DNA from: Haplomitrium mnioides
Taxonomy: Eukaryota; Marchantiophyta; Haplomitriopsida; Calobryales
Assembly (NCBI GenBank): GCA_049999725.1
Contig: JBNGIS010020293.1
Location: 1 to 26,624, forward strand
Direction: 5' to 3'
DNA length: 26,624 nt
Shown here: positions 11,556-22,599 of the stretch, piece by piece
Layout: every line of letters starts with the position of its first letter
How positions within the stretch are numbered: the stretch's first letter is position 1
Notes under the pieces: generated by a model
The model's database searches: none
What the model was told of the DNA's origin: nothing
Seen by the model: the letters and a program-made list of their open reading frames with translations, nothing else
Made by a program: the position numbers and the translations under genes

Positions 11556-11613
11556 GTATATATATATATATATTTATTTATTTATTTATTTATTTATATT
11601 TATATATTTATTT
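11556..11613. repeat. TA / TTTA microsatellite
   Basis: A simple (TA)n tract runs into (TTTA)n and mixed TA-rich sequence inside the copia 3' non-coding region. Confidence 0.95.
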
Positions 11614-12070
11614 CCACCTCTCTCTGACCTTTCGTCATAAAGATCAAGGATTGCGAGGACGATCATTTATTTTGAAGCAAATGCCTAATCTTGTTTGAAT
11701 GTTATACAAGTAATGATAGTAGCATATTATATCAGAAGCTGACATCACTTCTCAGCTTTAGAGGTTGACATCATTTTTCAGACAAATCTTCAAGACACAA
11801 GGAGAGGACACAACAACGCAACAGTGAAGATGCAACAACACCATACAACAATATGATGACACTACCATACTCTTGAGAGCAGAAATTTTTGAAAAGTTTT
11901 TCTTTTTGACATTATAATTATTTACACACACTCCACACTATATCATAATCCATCTAAAAATATGTGGTAGCACTCTTTCCCTTGAAAGAAAGCGGGAGGG
12001 TTTTAATGAGACCACACATACATAGGATTTTGATCTGGACTTCCATAGATATATAGTCCTTTTTAAATGT

Positions 12071-12106
12071 GGCTGATTGCTAGTAAAAGAATCAGCCAAT
12101 GAGGAG
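12071..12106 (+). other. hairpin and short polypurine tract before 3' LTR
   Basis: GGCTGATT (12071-12078) and AATCAGCC (12090-12097) form a perfect 8-bp stem with an 11-base loop. It is followed by AATGAGGAG, a short purine tract that abuts the 3' LTR at 12107 and is the likely primer for plus-strand synthesis. The region 11614-12070 before it shows no gene. Confidence 0.65.
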
Positions 12107-12223
12107 TGTTATATAGACCATATATAACCCTATGTAAGTAGTTGTACATTCATTCATTCAACCCATTCTACTCTCGCTCTTGGAAGCTCTCGTGTGTGTT
12201 TGTGTGGTGCTCATGCAATAACA
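12107..12223 (+). repeat. 3' LTR of copia element (117 bp)
   Basis: It starts TGTTATATAG and ends GCAATAACA, giving the inverted ends TGTTAT/ATAACA. It is directly followed by CCTAA (12224-12228), the right target duplication. It keeps the canonical TG start that the 5' LTR has lost. Confidence 0.95.
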
Positions 12224-12393
12224 CCTAAAGTTTAATTTTAATCTTTTAATAAATTTTTACTTCTACCAATCCAAACATTTGCTTAAGATAGTTTGAATAT
12301 TTTTAGCACCTCAAGTTGTCTTTTGAAGTTCAAAACATCAACACACATTTTAGTGAACTACTTTTATATCTTTCGTGCTTTGTGATGATGTAG

Positions 12394-14068
12394 TCAAATA
12401 TAATCACCAATTTTTTCTTCATTGTGACCAACAAATGAAAGAAAGAACAAAACTTGCAAACCATCCAAGAAAATATTATGCCGATGGTCAAAAGTACTTG
12501 GGAATTGTCATTGATGGAATGGATAAGAAGAAAACTACTATTCTACACTAGCATTTGCCACCAAAAAACATTGATGAAAATTGTTTGGTAGGTGTGTATG
12601 CTGTTGGTGCCTTAATATTCAATCATGCTCTTTCTTCAAGGGTTTTTTTAACCTATGGAAACTTGAGAAGCAATTCTAATTTGACAATTACTATGCTCAA
12701 CAAAACATTATGTGACTTTAAACGACAGTTGCCTCCAACTTTGTATCTTCAGTTGGACGTCATGACACAAGAGAATAAGAATTTTGTCTTATTTGGATAT
12801 CTTAGTCTCTTTCTTACCAAGAATGTTTTTTGAAAAATCAAGGTGGGATTTCTCATGGTTTGCCATACTCATGATCAAATCGATCAAATGTTCAACTGAT
12901 TCTCAAAATATTCGAAACGTGTCAAAGCTTTCACAATTATGACTCTTAGTGAAGCATTGTAATTATCATATAATCCTAAACATAAGGTGATTCTTTTGAT
13001 TGAAACTTAGGATTTTAAAATTTTTGTGCAACAACGTCCCTCTTTTATTCAAAGGATACATGATACTACCTTTAATAAACAATTCAAGTTCCAGTTGAAT
13101 GATTCCAAAACAAAGATTTGGAGTAAACATCTTTCAATAGATGAATTTCGATTACCTCTAGATGTTATTTGTCAACTCAAGTGCCTACTTGAATTGGATA
13201 AAGAACGTTTAAGTTAAATGTTGATTCCTCTTAAGGCATATTCTGAAATCAAACAATCTCAAAAGGAAGAAAGAGAAGCTGATGCTAAAAAAGTAGTATT
13301 TGCAATAAGAGACATTATAAGTGAGAACTACTACAAGCTCTTTACAAATTTTGATATTCAATGGTAGAATGATTTTTTTCTTCATCAACAAGAGATTGCG
13401 ACCTACATCCTTGAAAAAAAAGACAAACACTTGAAGAAAAATTTTACCTTTCCACCTCTACAACCAACAAACACTTGTAATGATTCTCAAAATGCTCGTT
13501 AAGCTCTCAACTTGATGCTCAATAGGCAAAAAAAGATACTCCACTACAACAAATGCTTTCTACATGTCGAGCAATCTATGATGAAGCACCTATGTTGTGA
13601 GAAAGTACTCTTTTGCACAACACTCAACATGTGTACAAATTTGGCAATCTATATGAGGTGAAAGCTAGAATGTTTATTTGTATTGTTGCATCTTGGGATC
13701 TAAAGAGCAAACCATTTTAGATTGCCAAAGCCTTCAAAGTTTTTTTATTTGATGAGGAAGAACCCCCAAACCCAAAATGAGTACATGTTCAATGGTTTGT
13801 TTGTAAGGCTCAAAATGCATTTTGTAGACAATACTTCCCCCAAAAAAAAAGAGCCAAAAAAAAAAGAGAATGCAAATCTAAGTTTCATATTGATGTACTT
13901 AATATGACAAAAATCACGATTAATTTATTTGAGTACGAAAGATAAAAAACAATCAATCTTGATATGTTTGAAAGAGATTCAATCACCTTCATTAACATTG
14001 AGATAGATCAAGTAAATCTTTATGAATCTTTTGAAACTTAATCCAAAGAAGTCGAGACAAGTGACTAA
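12394..14068 (+). pseudogene. DUF7869-like transposase gene, copy A, main exon
   Basis: The frame entered from the splice acceptor at 12393 stays the same to about 13370, broken only by point stops (TAG 12549, TGA 12831 and others). Visible landmarks in order are QQMKERTK, IDGMD (12510-12524), LQLD (12747-12758), ENKN (12771-12782) and HTHDQIDQ (12864-12887). This spacing of acidic, Asn-rich and His-Asp motifs is what I recall of DUF7869-type proteins, thought to be transposase-derived. Catalysis by these residues is inference. After about 13400 the frame shifts; a segment near 13560-13850 (FGNLYEVKARMFIC, FDEEEP) and a last acidic segment ending at TAA 14066-14068 match the copy B C-terminus. 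The gene is dead from stops and shifts, but unlike copy B it retains the central core. Confidence 0.65.
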
Positions 14069-14632
14069 AGTAATTTAAGAACTTTATTGTATATTGTGTA
14101 CTTTCAATTGTATTGTAATTAAAGATTATTATTTTATAAAGTATGTGAGAATATTATGAAGGAATTTAATAAATTTAGATGCCACCTTGAACGTTTTAGT
14201 GTAAATCATTCCAAGTTGAATGTTATTCTGTGTAAATGAAACTTGAATCTTTAGTTAGTATTTTCATTTAGTTTGTAAAATATTTTCCTATCTAAAATGT
14301 AAGTACTAAATCCCCCAAGTCAACTACTTATCTTTTTCTTGTAAGGACTTTGATGTATAACTGAAAACCTTAAACGTGTTTTGATTCAAATGTAGAGTTT
14401 TATGCATATTTTAATTTTGGATTCCAAGTCAAAAAACAAAATCTTTAGCGTGCGTAGAGTTTGTTGCAAAAAAATAGAATCTTTAGCGCTTTGTATCCTC
14501 GATTGCAAAAGTCTGAAACCTATACGTGCATAGATTTGATTTGCAAGTCAAAACATTGTGAATGCAAAAACTCTCCTATAGAATCTAAAACCTAGGTTCT
14601 TGATAGTGTTTGTTCTAGAGTGTTCAGATGGT
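14069..14632 (+). other. 3' flank of copy A, conserved in the other arm
   Basis: There is no gene. This AT-rich stretch aligns well with the minus strand of about 18785-19381, so it belongs to the duplicated unit and probably includes the 3' UTR. Single palindromes of the GCGC family occur, for example at about 14521. Confidence 0.6.
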
Positions 14633-14790
14633 GAGCTTAGATTTCTATGCATACAGAGACTTTGGGGTGGAGTGCTGACATGTTGAGCTTGGATTCCTAT
14701 GCGCGCATAGACTTTGGGGTGGAGTGTTCACATGTTGAGCTTGGATTCCTATACACGCATAGACTTTGGGGTGGAAGTCCAAGCCTTCCA
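14633..14790. repeat. 52-bp tandem repeat, three copies (left arm)
   Basis: Units start at 14633, 14685 and 14737, exactly 52 bp apart. Each is GAGCTTGGATTCC, then a palindromic CTATGCGCGCATAG-type core, then ACTTTGGGGTGGAGTG. The core of the middle unit is a perfect palindrome. The right arm has the same array in reverse with at least four units. Confidence 0.92.
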
Positions 14791-15108
14791 CATGTTCTAC
14801 TTCTCATATACAACCGTCAAGCTTTTACATACAAATACTACCGGATAGAACTTTCTACAATGGTCAAAGACTCTCTTGTAGAACTCGAAACCTTTGTTTG
14901 GTAGAATCTAGTCAAAAACTTGGAGATGTTTCTTGTTTTCACTCTTAATTTAATCTCCCTAGCCACTACCTTTTTGATTCTGAACTATGACTCCTTTATA
15001 TATATGTTTCTTTGATTATAAAATATTTTTAAATGCTGAAACCTTTTTTTTATGCCCACTTTAAGTTATGTGTACATGGATTCTCAACTACAAATGAAAT
15101 CTTCTTTC
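14791..15108 (+). other. conserved arm sequence without gene
   Basis: This sequence aligns with the minus strand of about 18235-18570 in the right arm. No coding content is recognised; the small frames here are not conserved between the arms. Confidence 0.5.
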
Positions 15109-15620
15109 TTGCTTGAATTTGAAAATAGAGCTCCTTAATCCATGCAATATTTTTTTTTGTTGGTTTCTGTGTCTACGATTGCAAACTCATTCCCTTGACT
15201 TCATGTTTGCTTGGGCATTTTCCTCATATTTTCTTAATTTCTTTCCAAAAAATAACTTTCATCGAGTATCATGTCTATGTGCGCAAAGAGTTTGTGCAAC
15301 CAAACATATTTCAAAATAGTTTCTCTTGACATGTATTTCAAATTTTGGGCTTCGAATTGTAGTCATTGATAAATGCAAGTTTCTTGTAAAAACTTACCAT
15401 AATTTTTATACTTTTCATCGATTTCGAGATTTCCAATATTTTCATAAAAACTTAGAATATTGTTTGATTTTGTATAATGAAATTTTCTCTCACTCTATTA
15501 TTCCTATTAAAATGGCAAAAAATAAAGCTTAAAAACGTACATACTTTTTGTTTTTGAAAAATAACCTTGTTATCTCTATTTTATGAGCTAAAAAACCAAG
15601 TTTTTTCCTTTAAAAAAAGG

Positions 15621-15668
15621 TTTATGTTTTGAGTAGCCTAATTCTGGTTCAAAGAAATGGTTGTTGAA
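15621..15668. other. 48-bp spacer at centre of inverted duplication
   Basis: This is the only sequence between the arms that does not pair. It contains GTTCAA (15647-15652), which can pair with TTGAAC (15664-15669), giving a small hairpin at the very centre. Confidence 0.75.
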
Positions 15669-16181
15669 CTTTTTTTAAAGGAAAAAACTCTATTTTTTGA
15701 GCTCAGAAATTTGAGAAAATAAGCTTATTTTTTAAACACACAAAACTACGTGAGTTTTTTAGCTTCATTTTTGTTGTTTTAACAAGTATGATAGAGCAAG
15801 AGTCAATTTTATTATGCAAAAATCAAATAATATTCTTAGTTTTTATAAAAGTATTTGAAATTTTGAGATTGATAAAAAGTATAAAAATTATGGTATGTTT
15901 TAACAAGAAACTTGCATTTATCATTGATTACATTTTGAAGCCCAAAAATTGAAATATATGTTAGAAAAAGGTTATTTTGAAATAAGTTTGGTTGCTGAAA
16001 CTCTATGCACGCATAGACATGGTGCTTCTTAAAACTTATTTTTTTGAAAAAAAAAATAGAAAACATGAGGAAAATACCCAAGTGAAGTAGAAGTAAAGGG
16101 AATGAGTTTGGAATTGTAAGGCACAATAACTAACAAAACAAAACATTGCATGAATTTTGGAGCTCTGTTTTCAAGTTCAAG

Positions 16182-18229
16182 TGTCAGCCTGGTCTCTTGG
16201 TTGCTAAGTCAAAAACAACCCAAAGCAACCCTTTCAGCGCCGATATTTAGTTGATGCGGGACTCTCTTTGGTGGGAGGGACCTGAAATTGTGAACTTGAA
16301 TGACAGAAGAGGTGTAGAAAAATGAATCTAAATCTAAGGCAGATCTGGAATTTTTAATTCAGATCTTCCCTTGACATTCAGACCTAGAGTACAGAGGTCC
16401 AGCCCTCTGTGGCTTTCCCTAACCTAACCCAAGCACCCCCTTGCTAAAACTCAGAGGTGTTGGACTTGGATTGAGGGCTTGAGCTCTCTTTCAAGGTCAG
16501 ACTAGCCAGCCTTGAACTTTTTTTTCCAGATGGGAACCAGTTCCATCCCCTTACAATCCTACACTACCACATGTAATATGCAAGCCCAATAGTTTCTGTA
16601 ATTTCTCTTTATTGCAAGACCTGAAATCCACTTCCGATCTGATTTTCTAAAATCACTATGGCAGTCATAAAATCTGCCTACATCCATATAAACCTGAAGA
16701 CCTGAGAGCACCTCTGCCTTCTCTACACACACAACGCACACCTTCATAGTTCAGCCAAGGGTTTGGAAGCTAATAGCCGTAAACTAGGTAGTTTCACTTT
16801 TGCCATTGGAAGGTCATCAATGTTTCACATCCAAATGACAAGGAAGTTGTAAATTTTACTTCCACAACTGAAAGACAGCACTCTCAGCCGCTGGACCTCA
16901 CTCCACACCTGAGACATCAACCCCATACCTTGCTGGATTTGCTCCATCAAACATGTACAACTATGGCTAGAAATTGACACCCACTTGAACAAGATGATAC
17001 ATTGGGCTCTCATGCAAGAGACCTTAAATTCAGACCCAAATCCTCACCAAGCTCACCCTTGTATCAAGGATTGACCTCGGGCTGCCATTGTTTGCCTTGA
17101 TCTCAAACAACCAAAAGAAACACAACCAAGCTCTCCTACTCACCTTGTGATTAGAATTGAATGCCAATCTATATGGATTCCCTAGCAAGATTGCTCTGGA
17201 AGCTCAAAACACCCTCTAGATGATTGATCCACCTATTGCTACCTGTCTTCAACACCCCAGCATCAAATTCTGCTACAACCAAGTCTACTCAATCTCCAAA
17301 TCACTCTTCCTCCTTCAATGTGCAATATCCAATCCACCTCCACACATATGCACTCCTCTCTAGCCTCTTTCTACTACTTTAAACTCAAAAACTCAAACAA
17401 TTCACCCTGAACTCCCTGTTGTGGTCACATTTGACCTCCCAAATAAATGATCTCTACTATAGATGAAAACAATTAATTGACGGATGCCAACAAATGGTGC
17501 TTTCTTAATATTGCCAATCTGTTCCTCAAATTATTATTTTTTAGTTTAGTTTTGTTCTCTTCTTTCTAACACATGTTTGCGCAAGTTAAACGGATAAGTG
17601 TAGCCTCCACAACTCCCCCCAACATCTATGTTGCCCTAATCCCTAAAATTGCAAGAAACCAACTATTCAACTACACATATCTCCCTTGTTGCAAAGAATT
17701 AAACAACATACTTGGTTTCATTAGAACTGCCTCAATTTCCTCTTTCCAATGCATGTCTGCATATTTTAAATGGATCAATTTAGACTCTACAACTTTCCTC
17801 GACATTTTTGCTGTCCAAATCCTTAAAAGAACATATCATCAATAATTCAACCACTTTTATCTTCCTTTGTACAAAGAATTAGAAGGTGTTCTTAGTGTCA
17901 TTAAACCCCTCTTGACCTCCTCTTTCCAATACATGTCTGCATTACGTGAATAAATCTGTTTAGCCTTGTCAATTGCCCTATGAATGTTCCTAAATTTCCT
18001 CTATTCCAAACTTCTCTTAGCATTTAGTTCCACATTCAAGAGTGTTAGAGAAATTAGTGATAAGGTTAACATTAGAAGGTTAGAGGTTTAACTTGGCCTT
18101 CACATTAAAGTAGTTTAGCTCTTCTGTTGTGTGTGAGACCCATGCTTCAGAGGTTTTCACCTGTTAGAACATACTGAAAACCAAAAAAGTCCACCATTCT
18201 TGCCATACCGAACACATTCCCTGCTTATA
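16182..18229. mobile_element. 2048-bp insertion with TCAAG target duplication
   Basis: The segment interrupts homology between the arms. TCAAG precedes it (16177-16181) and follows it (18230-18234), and the left arm has this site uninterrupted near 15113. It starts TGTCAGCC and ends CTTATA; a 5-bp duplication and TG start suggest a solo LTR whose final CA has mutated to TA. No coding domain is visible in it, and no tRNA-like or poly-A end suggests a SINE or LINE. It contains a 180-bp tandem repeat. It is less AT-rich than the arms around it. Strand is not determined. Confidence 0.65.
17573..18000. repeat. 180-bp tandem repeat, two units and part of a third
   Basis: Units begin at 17573, 17753 and 17933, exactly 180 bp apart, each starting ATGTYTGC and ending with a TCCTCTTTCCAAT block. 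Units 1 and 2 are clearly diverged; the third fades after about 70 bp. An open frame (17573-17845) runs across the junction because 180 is a multiple of three, but it has no recognisable content. Confidence 0.8.
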
Positions 18230-18574
18230 TCAAGCAAGAAAGAACCTTTCTTTTGTAGTTGAAAATCTATGCACACAAAAGATTAAAGTAGGCATGTTGA
18301 AGAAGGTTTTATCAATTAAAAATCTTTTATAAATTAGAAAATCATTTATACAAAGGAGTCATAGTTTAGAATAAAAAAGACAATGGCTAGGAGATTTACT
18401 TAAGAGTTTAAGCAAGAAACATCTCCAAGTTTTTGATTAGAGTCTACCAAAAAAAGGTTTCGAGTTATACAAGAGAGTCTTTGACTAACGTAGAATCTAA
18501 GCTCTACACAATAGTCTTTGTATATAAAAGCTTGAGGGTTGTTTATCAGAAGTAGAATGTTTGAAAGGCTTGGA

Positions 18575-18810
18575 CTTCCACCTCAAAGTCTATATATGTA
18601 TAGGAATCCGAGCTCAACATCTAAACATTCCACCCCAAAGTCTATGCGCACATAGAAATCCAAGCTCAACATCTAAACACTCAAAGTCTATGTGTGCATA
18701 GGAATCCAAGCTCAACATCTGAACACTCCACCTCAAATTCTATACGTGCATAGTAATCTGAGCTCAACATCTGAACACTCCGCAACAAAGACTATCATGA
18801 ACATAGGTTT
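18575..18810. repeat. 52-bp tandem repeat, at least four copies (right arm)
   Basis: This is the reverse-complement counterpart of 14633-14790. The conserved GCTC of each unit lies at 18612, 18664, 18710 and 18762. The interval 18664-18710 is 46 bp because a CCACCC-type block is missing. Palindromic cores include CTATGCGCACATAG and CTATGTGTGCATAG. Further degenerate palindromes follow to about 18880. Confidence 0.88.
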
Positions 18811-20359
18811 TACATTTCACATCAGAGTCTTTGCACGCACAAGGTTTTGACTTGCGCATCAAAGTCTATGCACGCATATGGTTTAGACTTCTACAATTGA
18901 GTAAACATATCCTAAAGGTTCTATTTTTTGCAACAAACTCTAGGCACACAAAATATTATGTTTTTGTGCTTTGGAGTCTAAAAGAGAAAGAGGTGCAAAG
19001 CTCTACATCTATGCTAGAGCACGCCAAAGGTTTCAAGTTTTAATCAAAGTCCTTTCAAGCAAAGATAGGTAGTCAATTTGGGCAAATACTTGAGCGATAC
19101 AAAAACATTAAACTCATTAGCAAGTAGTAAAGAAGGAAAGAACATACTAACATTTTGGATAAAATCATATTTTACAAACCACATGAAAATATTAACTAAA
19201 GATTCAAGTTTTATTCGGAGACAATAACAATCAACTTGGAATGATTGACACTAAAAGGTTTAAGGTGGCACATTAATTTGATAAATTCCTTCACAACATT
19301 CTTAGGTACTTTATAAAATAATAATCTTAAATTACAATATAACTAAAAGTACTTAATATACACTAAGATTTATAAATGACTTTAGTCACTTATATCATCT
19401 TCTTCGGACTCAGCTTCAGAAGATTCATCAAGATTTACATGATCTGCCTCAATGTTAGCAACATTGATTGAATCTCTTTTAAACATACCGGGATTGATTG
19501 CTTTTTGTCTTTTGTACTCAAATAGATTTGATTTAATGGTAGCCATAGTGGTTTTTTCAATTGGTGTTTTGTGTGAGATAAAAATCAAAAGACAAAATTG
19601 TCACTTGTTTAACACCAAGTGCATCAATATGTAGCTTGAATTTGCATTTCCATTTTTGTTGCTGCTAATGTTTTTGAGAAGTATTCTCCAGAAAATGCAT
19701 CTTCAACCTCATAAGCAAACCATTGAACACGTACTCATTTTGGGTTTAGAGGTCTTTCCTCATCAAATGACAAAACTTTGAAGACTTCGGCAAACCAAAG
19801 GGTTGTTTTGAACCAAGAGTAGCAACAACACAAATAAACATTCTCGTTTTCACTTCATGCAGATTGCCAAATTTGTGCCCGTACCTAGTGCTATGTGAAA
19901 TAGTCCTTTCTCGTGACCAAGGTACCTCATCATAAATTGCTCGATGTGTAGAAAATATGTGCTCTAGTAGAGCATCTTCCTCAATCTATTGAGCATCAAA
20001 TTGAGAACCTAGACAAACATTTTGAGAATCATTACAAGTAGTACTCGCCAGTTATGAAGGTAGAAAGGTGAATTCCACTTTGAATTGTCATCTCTTTCTT
20101 TCAAGGATGTAGGTTGCAATCTCTTGTTGGGCAACAAAAAAGTCATTTCACCATTGAATATCAGAATTTGTAGTGAACTTGTAGTAGTTCTCACTTATGT
20201 TATCCCATATTGCAAGGACCATTTTCTCGATGTCAACTTCTCTTTCTTCGTTCTGAGATCGTTTGACCCTCCACATAGCATTTTCTTTGATGGTTTGCAG
20301 GTTTTGTTCTTTTTTTCATTATTGGTCAAAATGAAGAAGCAATTGGTGATTATATTTGA

Positions 20360-21232
20360 CTACAACATCACAAAACACCAAAGAGATAAAAGCAATTCAA
20401 TAAAACATATGTTGATGTTTCGAACTTCAAAAGAAAACCGTAGGTATTCAAAATATTCAAATCAACTTCAGCAAATGTTTGGATTGGTAGAGGTGAAATT
20501 TGTAAGAAAATTAAGAATAAACTTAAATGAATTTAAATATAGGAGAATCTGAATAAAATTCACAATAAGTACTTCTCTTTGACTTGAAATAAGCAAAATT
20601 TTTGAAGGGATAAAAACAAGATTTCCGCACAAGAGGGCACAACAAGGAATTTCAATTTCATAGGTAGCTTGGACTCTTTGTTTGCAAAAGATGAAAAAAA
20701 CAATAGCAGATTTTATGTGCATACAAGATTGGTAGAAACAAATACTGATCATAAATTGGCTTAGAACCACAAGGAACACATCAATATCTTAGCTTGTTTT
20801 GACTGTTGTGGCGACTAGATTTGAAAGAAACAAGAACAAAGCCTATGGTCACATAGGATTTGCAAACAACTAAAATGATTTTTGATATTGTCTATCTAGC
20901 AATGGGCCCTTCATTTAAAGCATTAATAGAAAAAATAAATGCAAAACAATGGTCACAACTAACAATTAGATCCATTACCTCACTTTTTTTGACTCTCGAC
21001 ATGGTATGAATTCAAACTGAAAGCAACAAACCTTTTGCAAACATAGAGTATGTCTTGACAACTCCTGTTGCTAAGGTTTATTTGACTTAAACCTCATTTT
21101 TCAAACAACTTAACGAAACAAATATCTTTTGGTACAAAGTTGAGAAAGCATAACATCTCTAGAAGTAAGCTTTGAATCTCATAAAAAGAGCATCGAATAA
21201 CTGTAGGCTTTAAAAGAGAATAAATTTGTTAC
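20360..21232 (-). other. intron of transposase-like copy B (873 bp)
   Basis: GTAAC at 21232 and TGTAG ending at 20360 (minus strand) match copy A exactly in position and phase. It contains the empty counterpart of the copia insertion site (about 20521-20535). A single GCGC-family palindrome, CCTATGGTCACATAGG, is near 20843. Confidence 0.7.
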
Positions 21233-22599
21233 CTTTGTGAGACTCCAAGACAAATTTTTCTCGCAATGATTTTATTTCTTCCCATGTTTTACAAAGAGCA
21301 AATCTATTGCATTTTGGAATTTCTACGTTTGTAAAATGAGTTCTCCAATGTTTTGTGAAACTCAAAAAACTAAGAATGCAATTGGGATCCTTCTCTTTCA
21401 AATAGGTTTTGTAGTATTCATAAACTTTCCATTTTGTAAAATCATCGGGCAAGTTATAAACTTTGTGAGTGGGCATTCTCTTACGGTGTTTCTAAAAATA
21501 ATTGTCCATCTATTCAAATACAAGAATAGCGGATGGCTCTCTATTTCCAAAAATGCCTCTAGGATTTTCATTTTTGAGATTTTGAATCCTTTGGATTCTA
21601 TCATTCCCTATTGATGATATTAATTTGAAGGATCTTCTACAAACAACGATGCCGCCAAGCAATGTGAACCAATTGTCAACATTGTAGTCTTTTTTTGGTA
21701 TTCTCCATTGCAATATGATGTCTCTATTCTTCATGCTTTGTCGAAAATACGTTTCTCTTAGAGTTTTCAAAAAATCTGTCTTGTAGAATAGCAAACATTT
21801 ATTTCGACAACATGAAATTCTCTTCAATTTTAAAATTGATACTAGATTGAGCTTTTTTTTCACAAAACTCTTGTCATGATGGAGTTTTCACAAAGAGCTT
21901 TCACGTAAAGTGTTTACCCATTTGGGTTTTCGCCCAAACACAAAACTCTCATGTAGTGCCAATGGATTTGGTCCGTAGGAAAATCCAACCATCGGAGATA
22001 ATTCATCATCTTGAAAATCTTGAGCATCTTTCAAAATACTCTTGTTCCTTCGAAGTAAGTTTTCAAAGGATGAAGACCACCTTGAGGATTGGGAGAGGTG
22101 GACCAGGCCAAAACAGAATCTTTATCAATATCTTGAACATCAAGAAATGTTTTTTGTAAAATAATTGGTGTCATTGACGATAACTTCAAAGAAATGTTCA
22201 TTGATTGAGACCATTTGGTAGAATCATTTCCTAAATTACCATCTCAAGATTCCTCCTAAAGAATTCGGTTTCTAAACGATCTCCCAATCTCATTTATAAG
22301 TCCAACTTCAGTAGAAATCACTTGTTTGAGTGGTGCTATTGGTGACAACAAGTCATCTCCAAAATTGAATCCATCTAGAGATTCTATGCTTTTTTATGTT
22401 TTGGAAATATATATTTTGATCTTGAAAATTATTGTCTTCATCTGATGAGGACAAAGAAAGGTCCACCATCATCCAGAAATTCTCACTTGAACGTCTTTTT
22501 GTTGATTTGTTGGAGTAGTCAAATGAAAGATTCAATTTTGAATGCTTGACCGACAACACAGATTGAGTGTGTGCAGAAGAATGAGTCTTGGATCTTATG

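Larger units (their letters stand above)
6086..12223 (+). mobile_element. full-length Ty1/copia LTR retrotransposon, decayed
   Basis: The element is 6138 bp with two 117-bp LTRs and a perfect 5-bp target duplication CCTAA (6081-6085 and 12224-12228). Domain order is gag, zinc knuckle, protease, integrase, reverse transcriptase. Integrase before reverse transcriptase defines copia. The LTRs differ at about 13 of 117 sites by eye, largely transitions at CpG or TpG, so the insertion is old. The matching site in the right-hand arm (near 20521-20535, minus strand) is empty and uninterrupted, which confirms the insertion. Reverse transcriptase is cut short at about 11363 and no RNase H is visible, so this copy also carries an internal deletion or replacement. 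Confidence 0.93.
5372..12393 (+). other. intron of transposase-like copy A, split by copia element
   Basis: The donor GTAACA (5372) and acceptor GATGATGTAG (ends 12393) match donor and acceptor of the copy B intron (minus strand 21232-20360). Without the copia element and its 5-bp duplication this intron is 879 bp, against 873 bp in copy B. Splicing joins G (phase 1) to TC and keeps the frame open across the junction. Isolated palindromes of the window-wide family occur at about 5752, 5845 and 5885. Confidence 0.7.
5075..15620 (+). repeat. left arm of large inverted duplication
   Basis: Leaving out the copia insertion, the arm is about 4.4 kb and matches the reverse complement of 15669-21560 along its length: coding parts, intron, 3' flank, 52-bp repeats and the terminal 500 bp. 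By eye the arms differ by perhaps 15-20 percent with many small indels, so the duplication or paired insertion is old. The arm ends TTTTTTCCTTTAAAAAAAGG (15601-15620). Confidence 0.88.
15669..21560 (-). repeat. right arm of large inverted duplication
   Basis: This is the reverse-complement partner of 5075-15620. Differences from the left arm are a 2048-bp insertion at 16182-18229, a 761-bp deletion in the main exon, no copia insertion, and an additional 52-bp unit. Beyond 21560 the coding sequence of copy B continues but the left arm has no counterpart. Confidence 0.88.

Noticed and set aside
15113-16126. Similar small ORFs at 15326-15532 (+) and 15836-16126 (-) as a conserved gene pair
   Set aside because: They are similar because they lie in the two inverted arms; the frames are short, AT-driven and end at different places.
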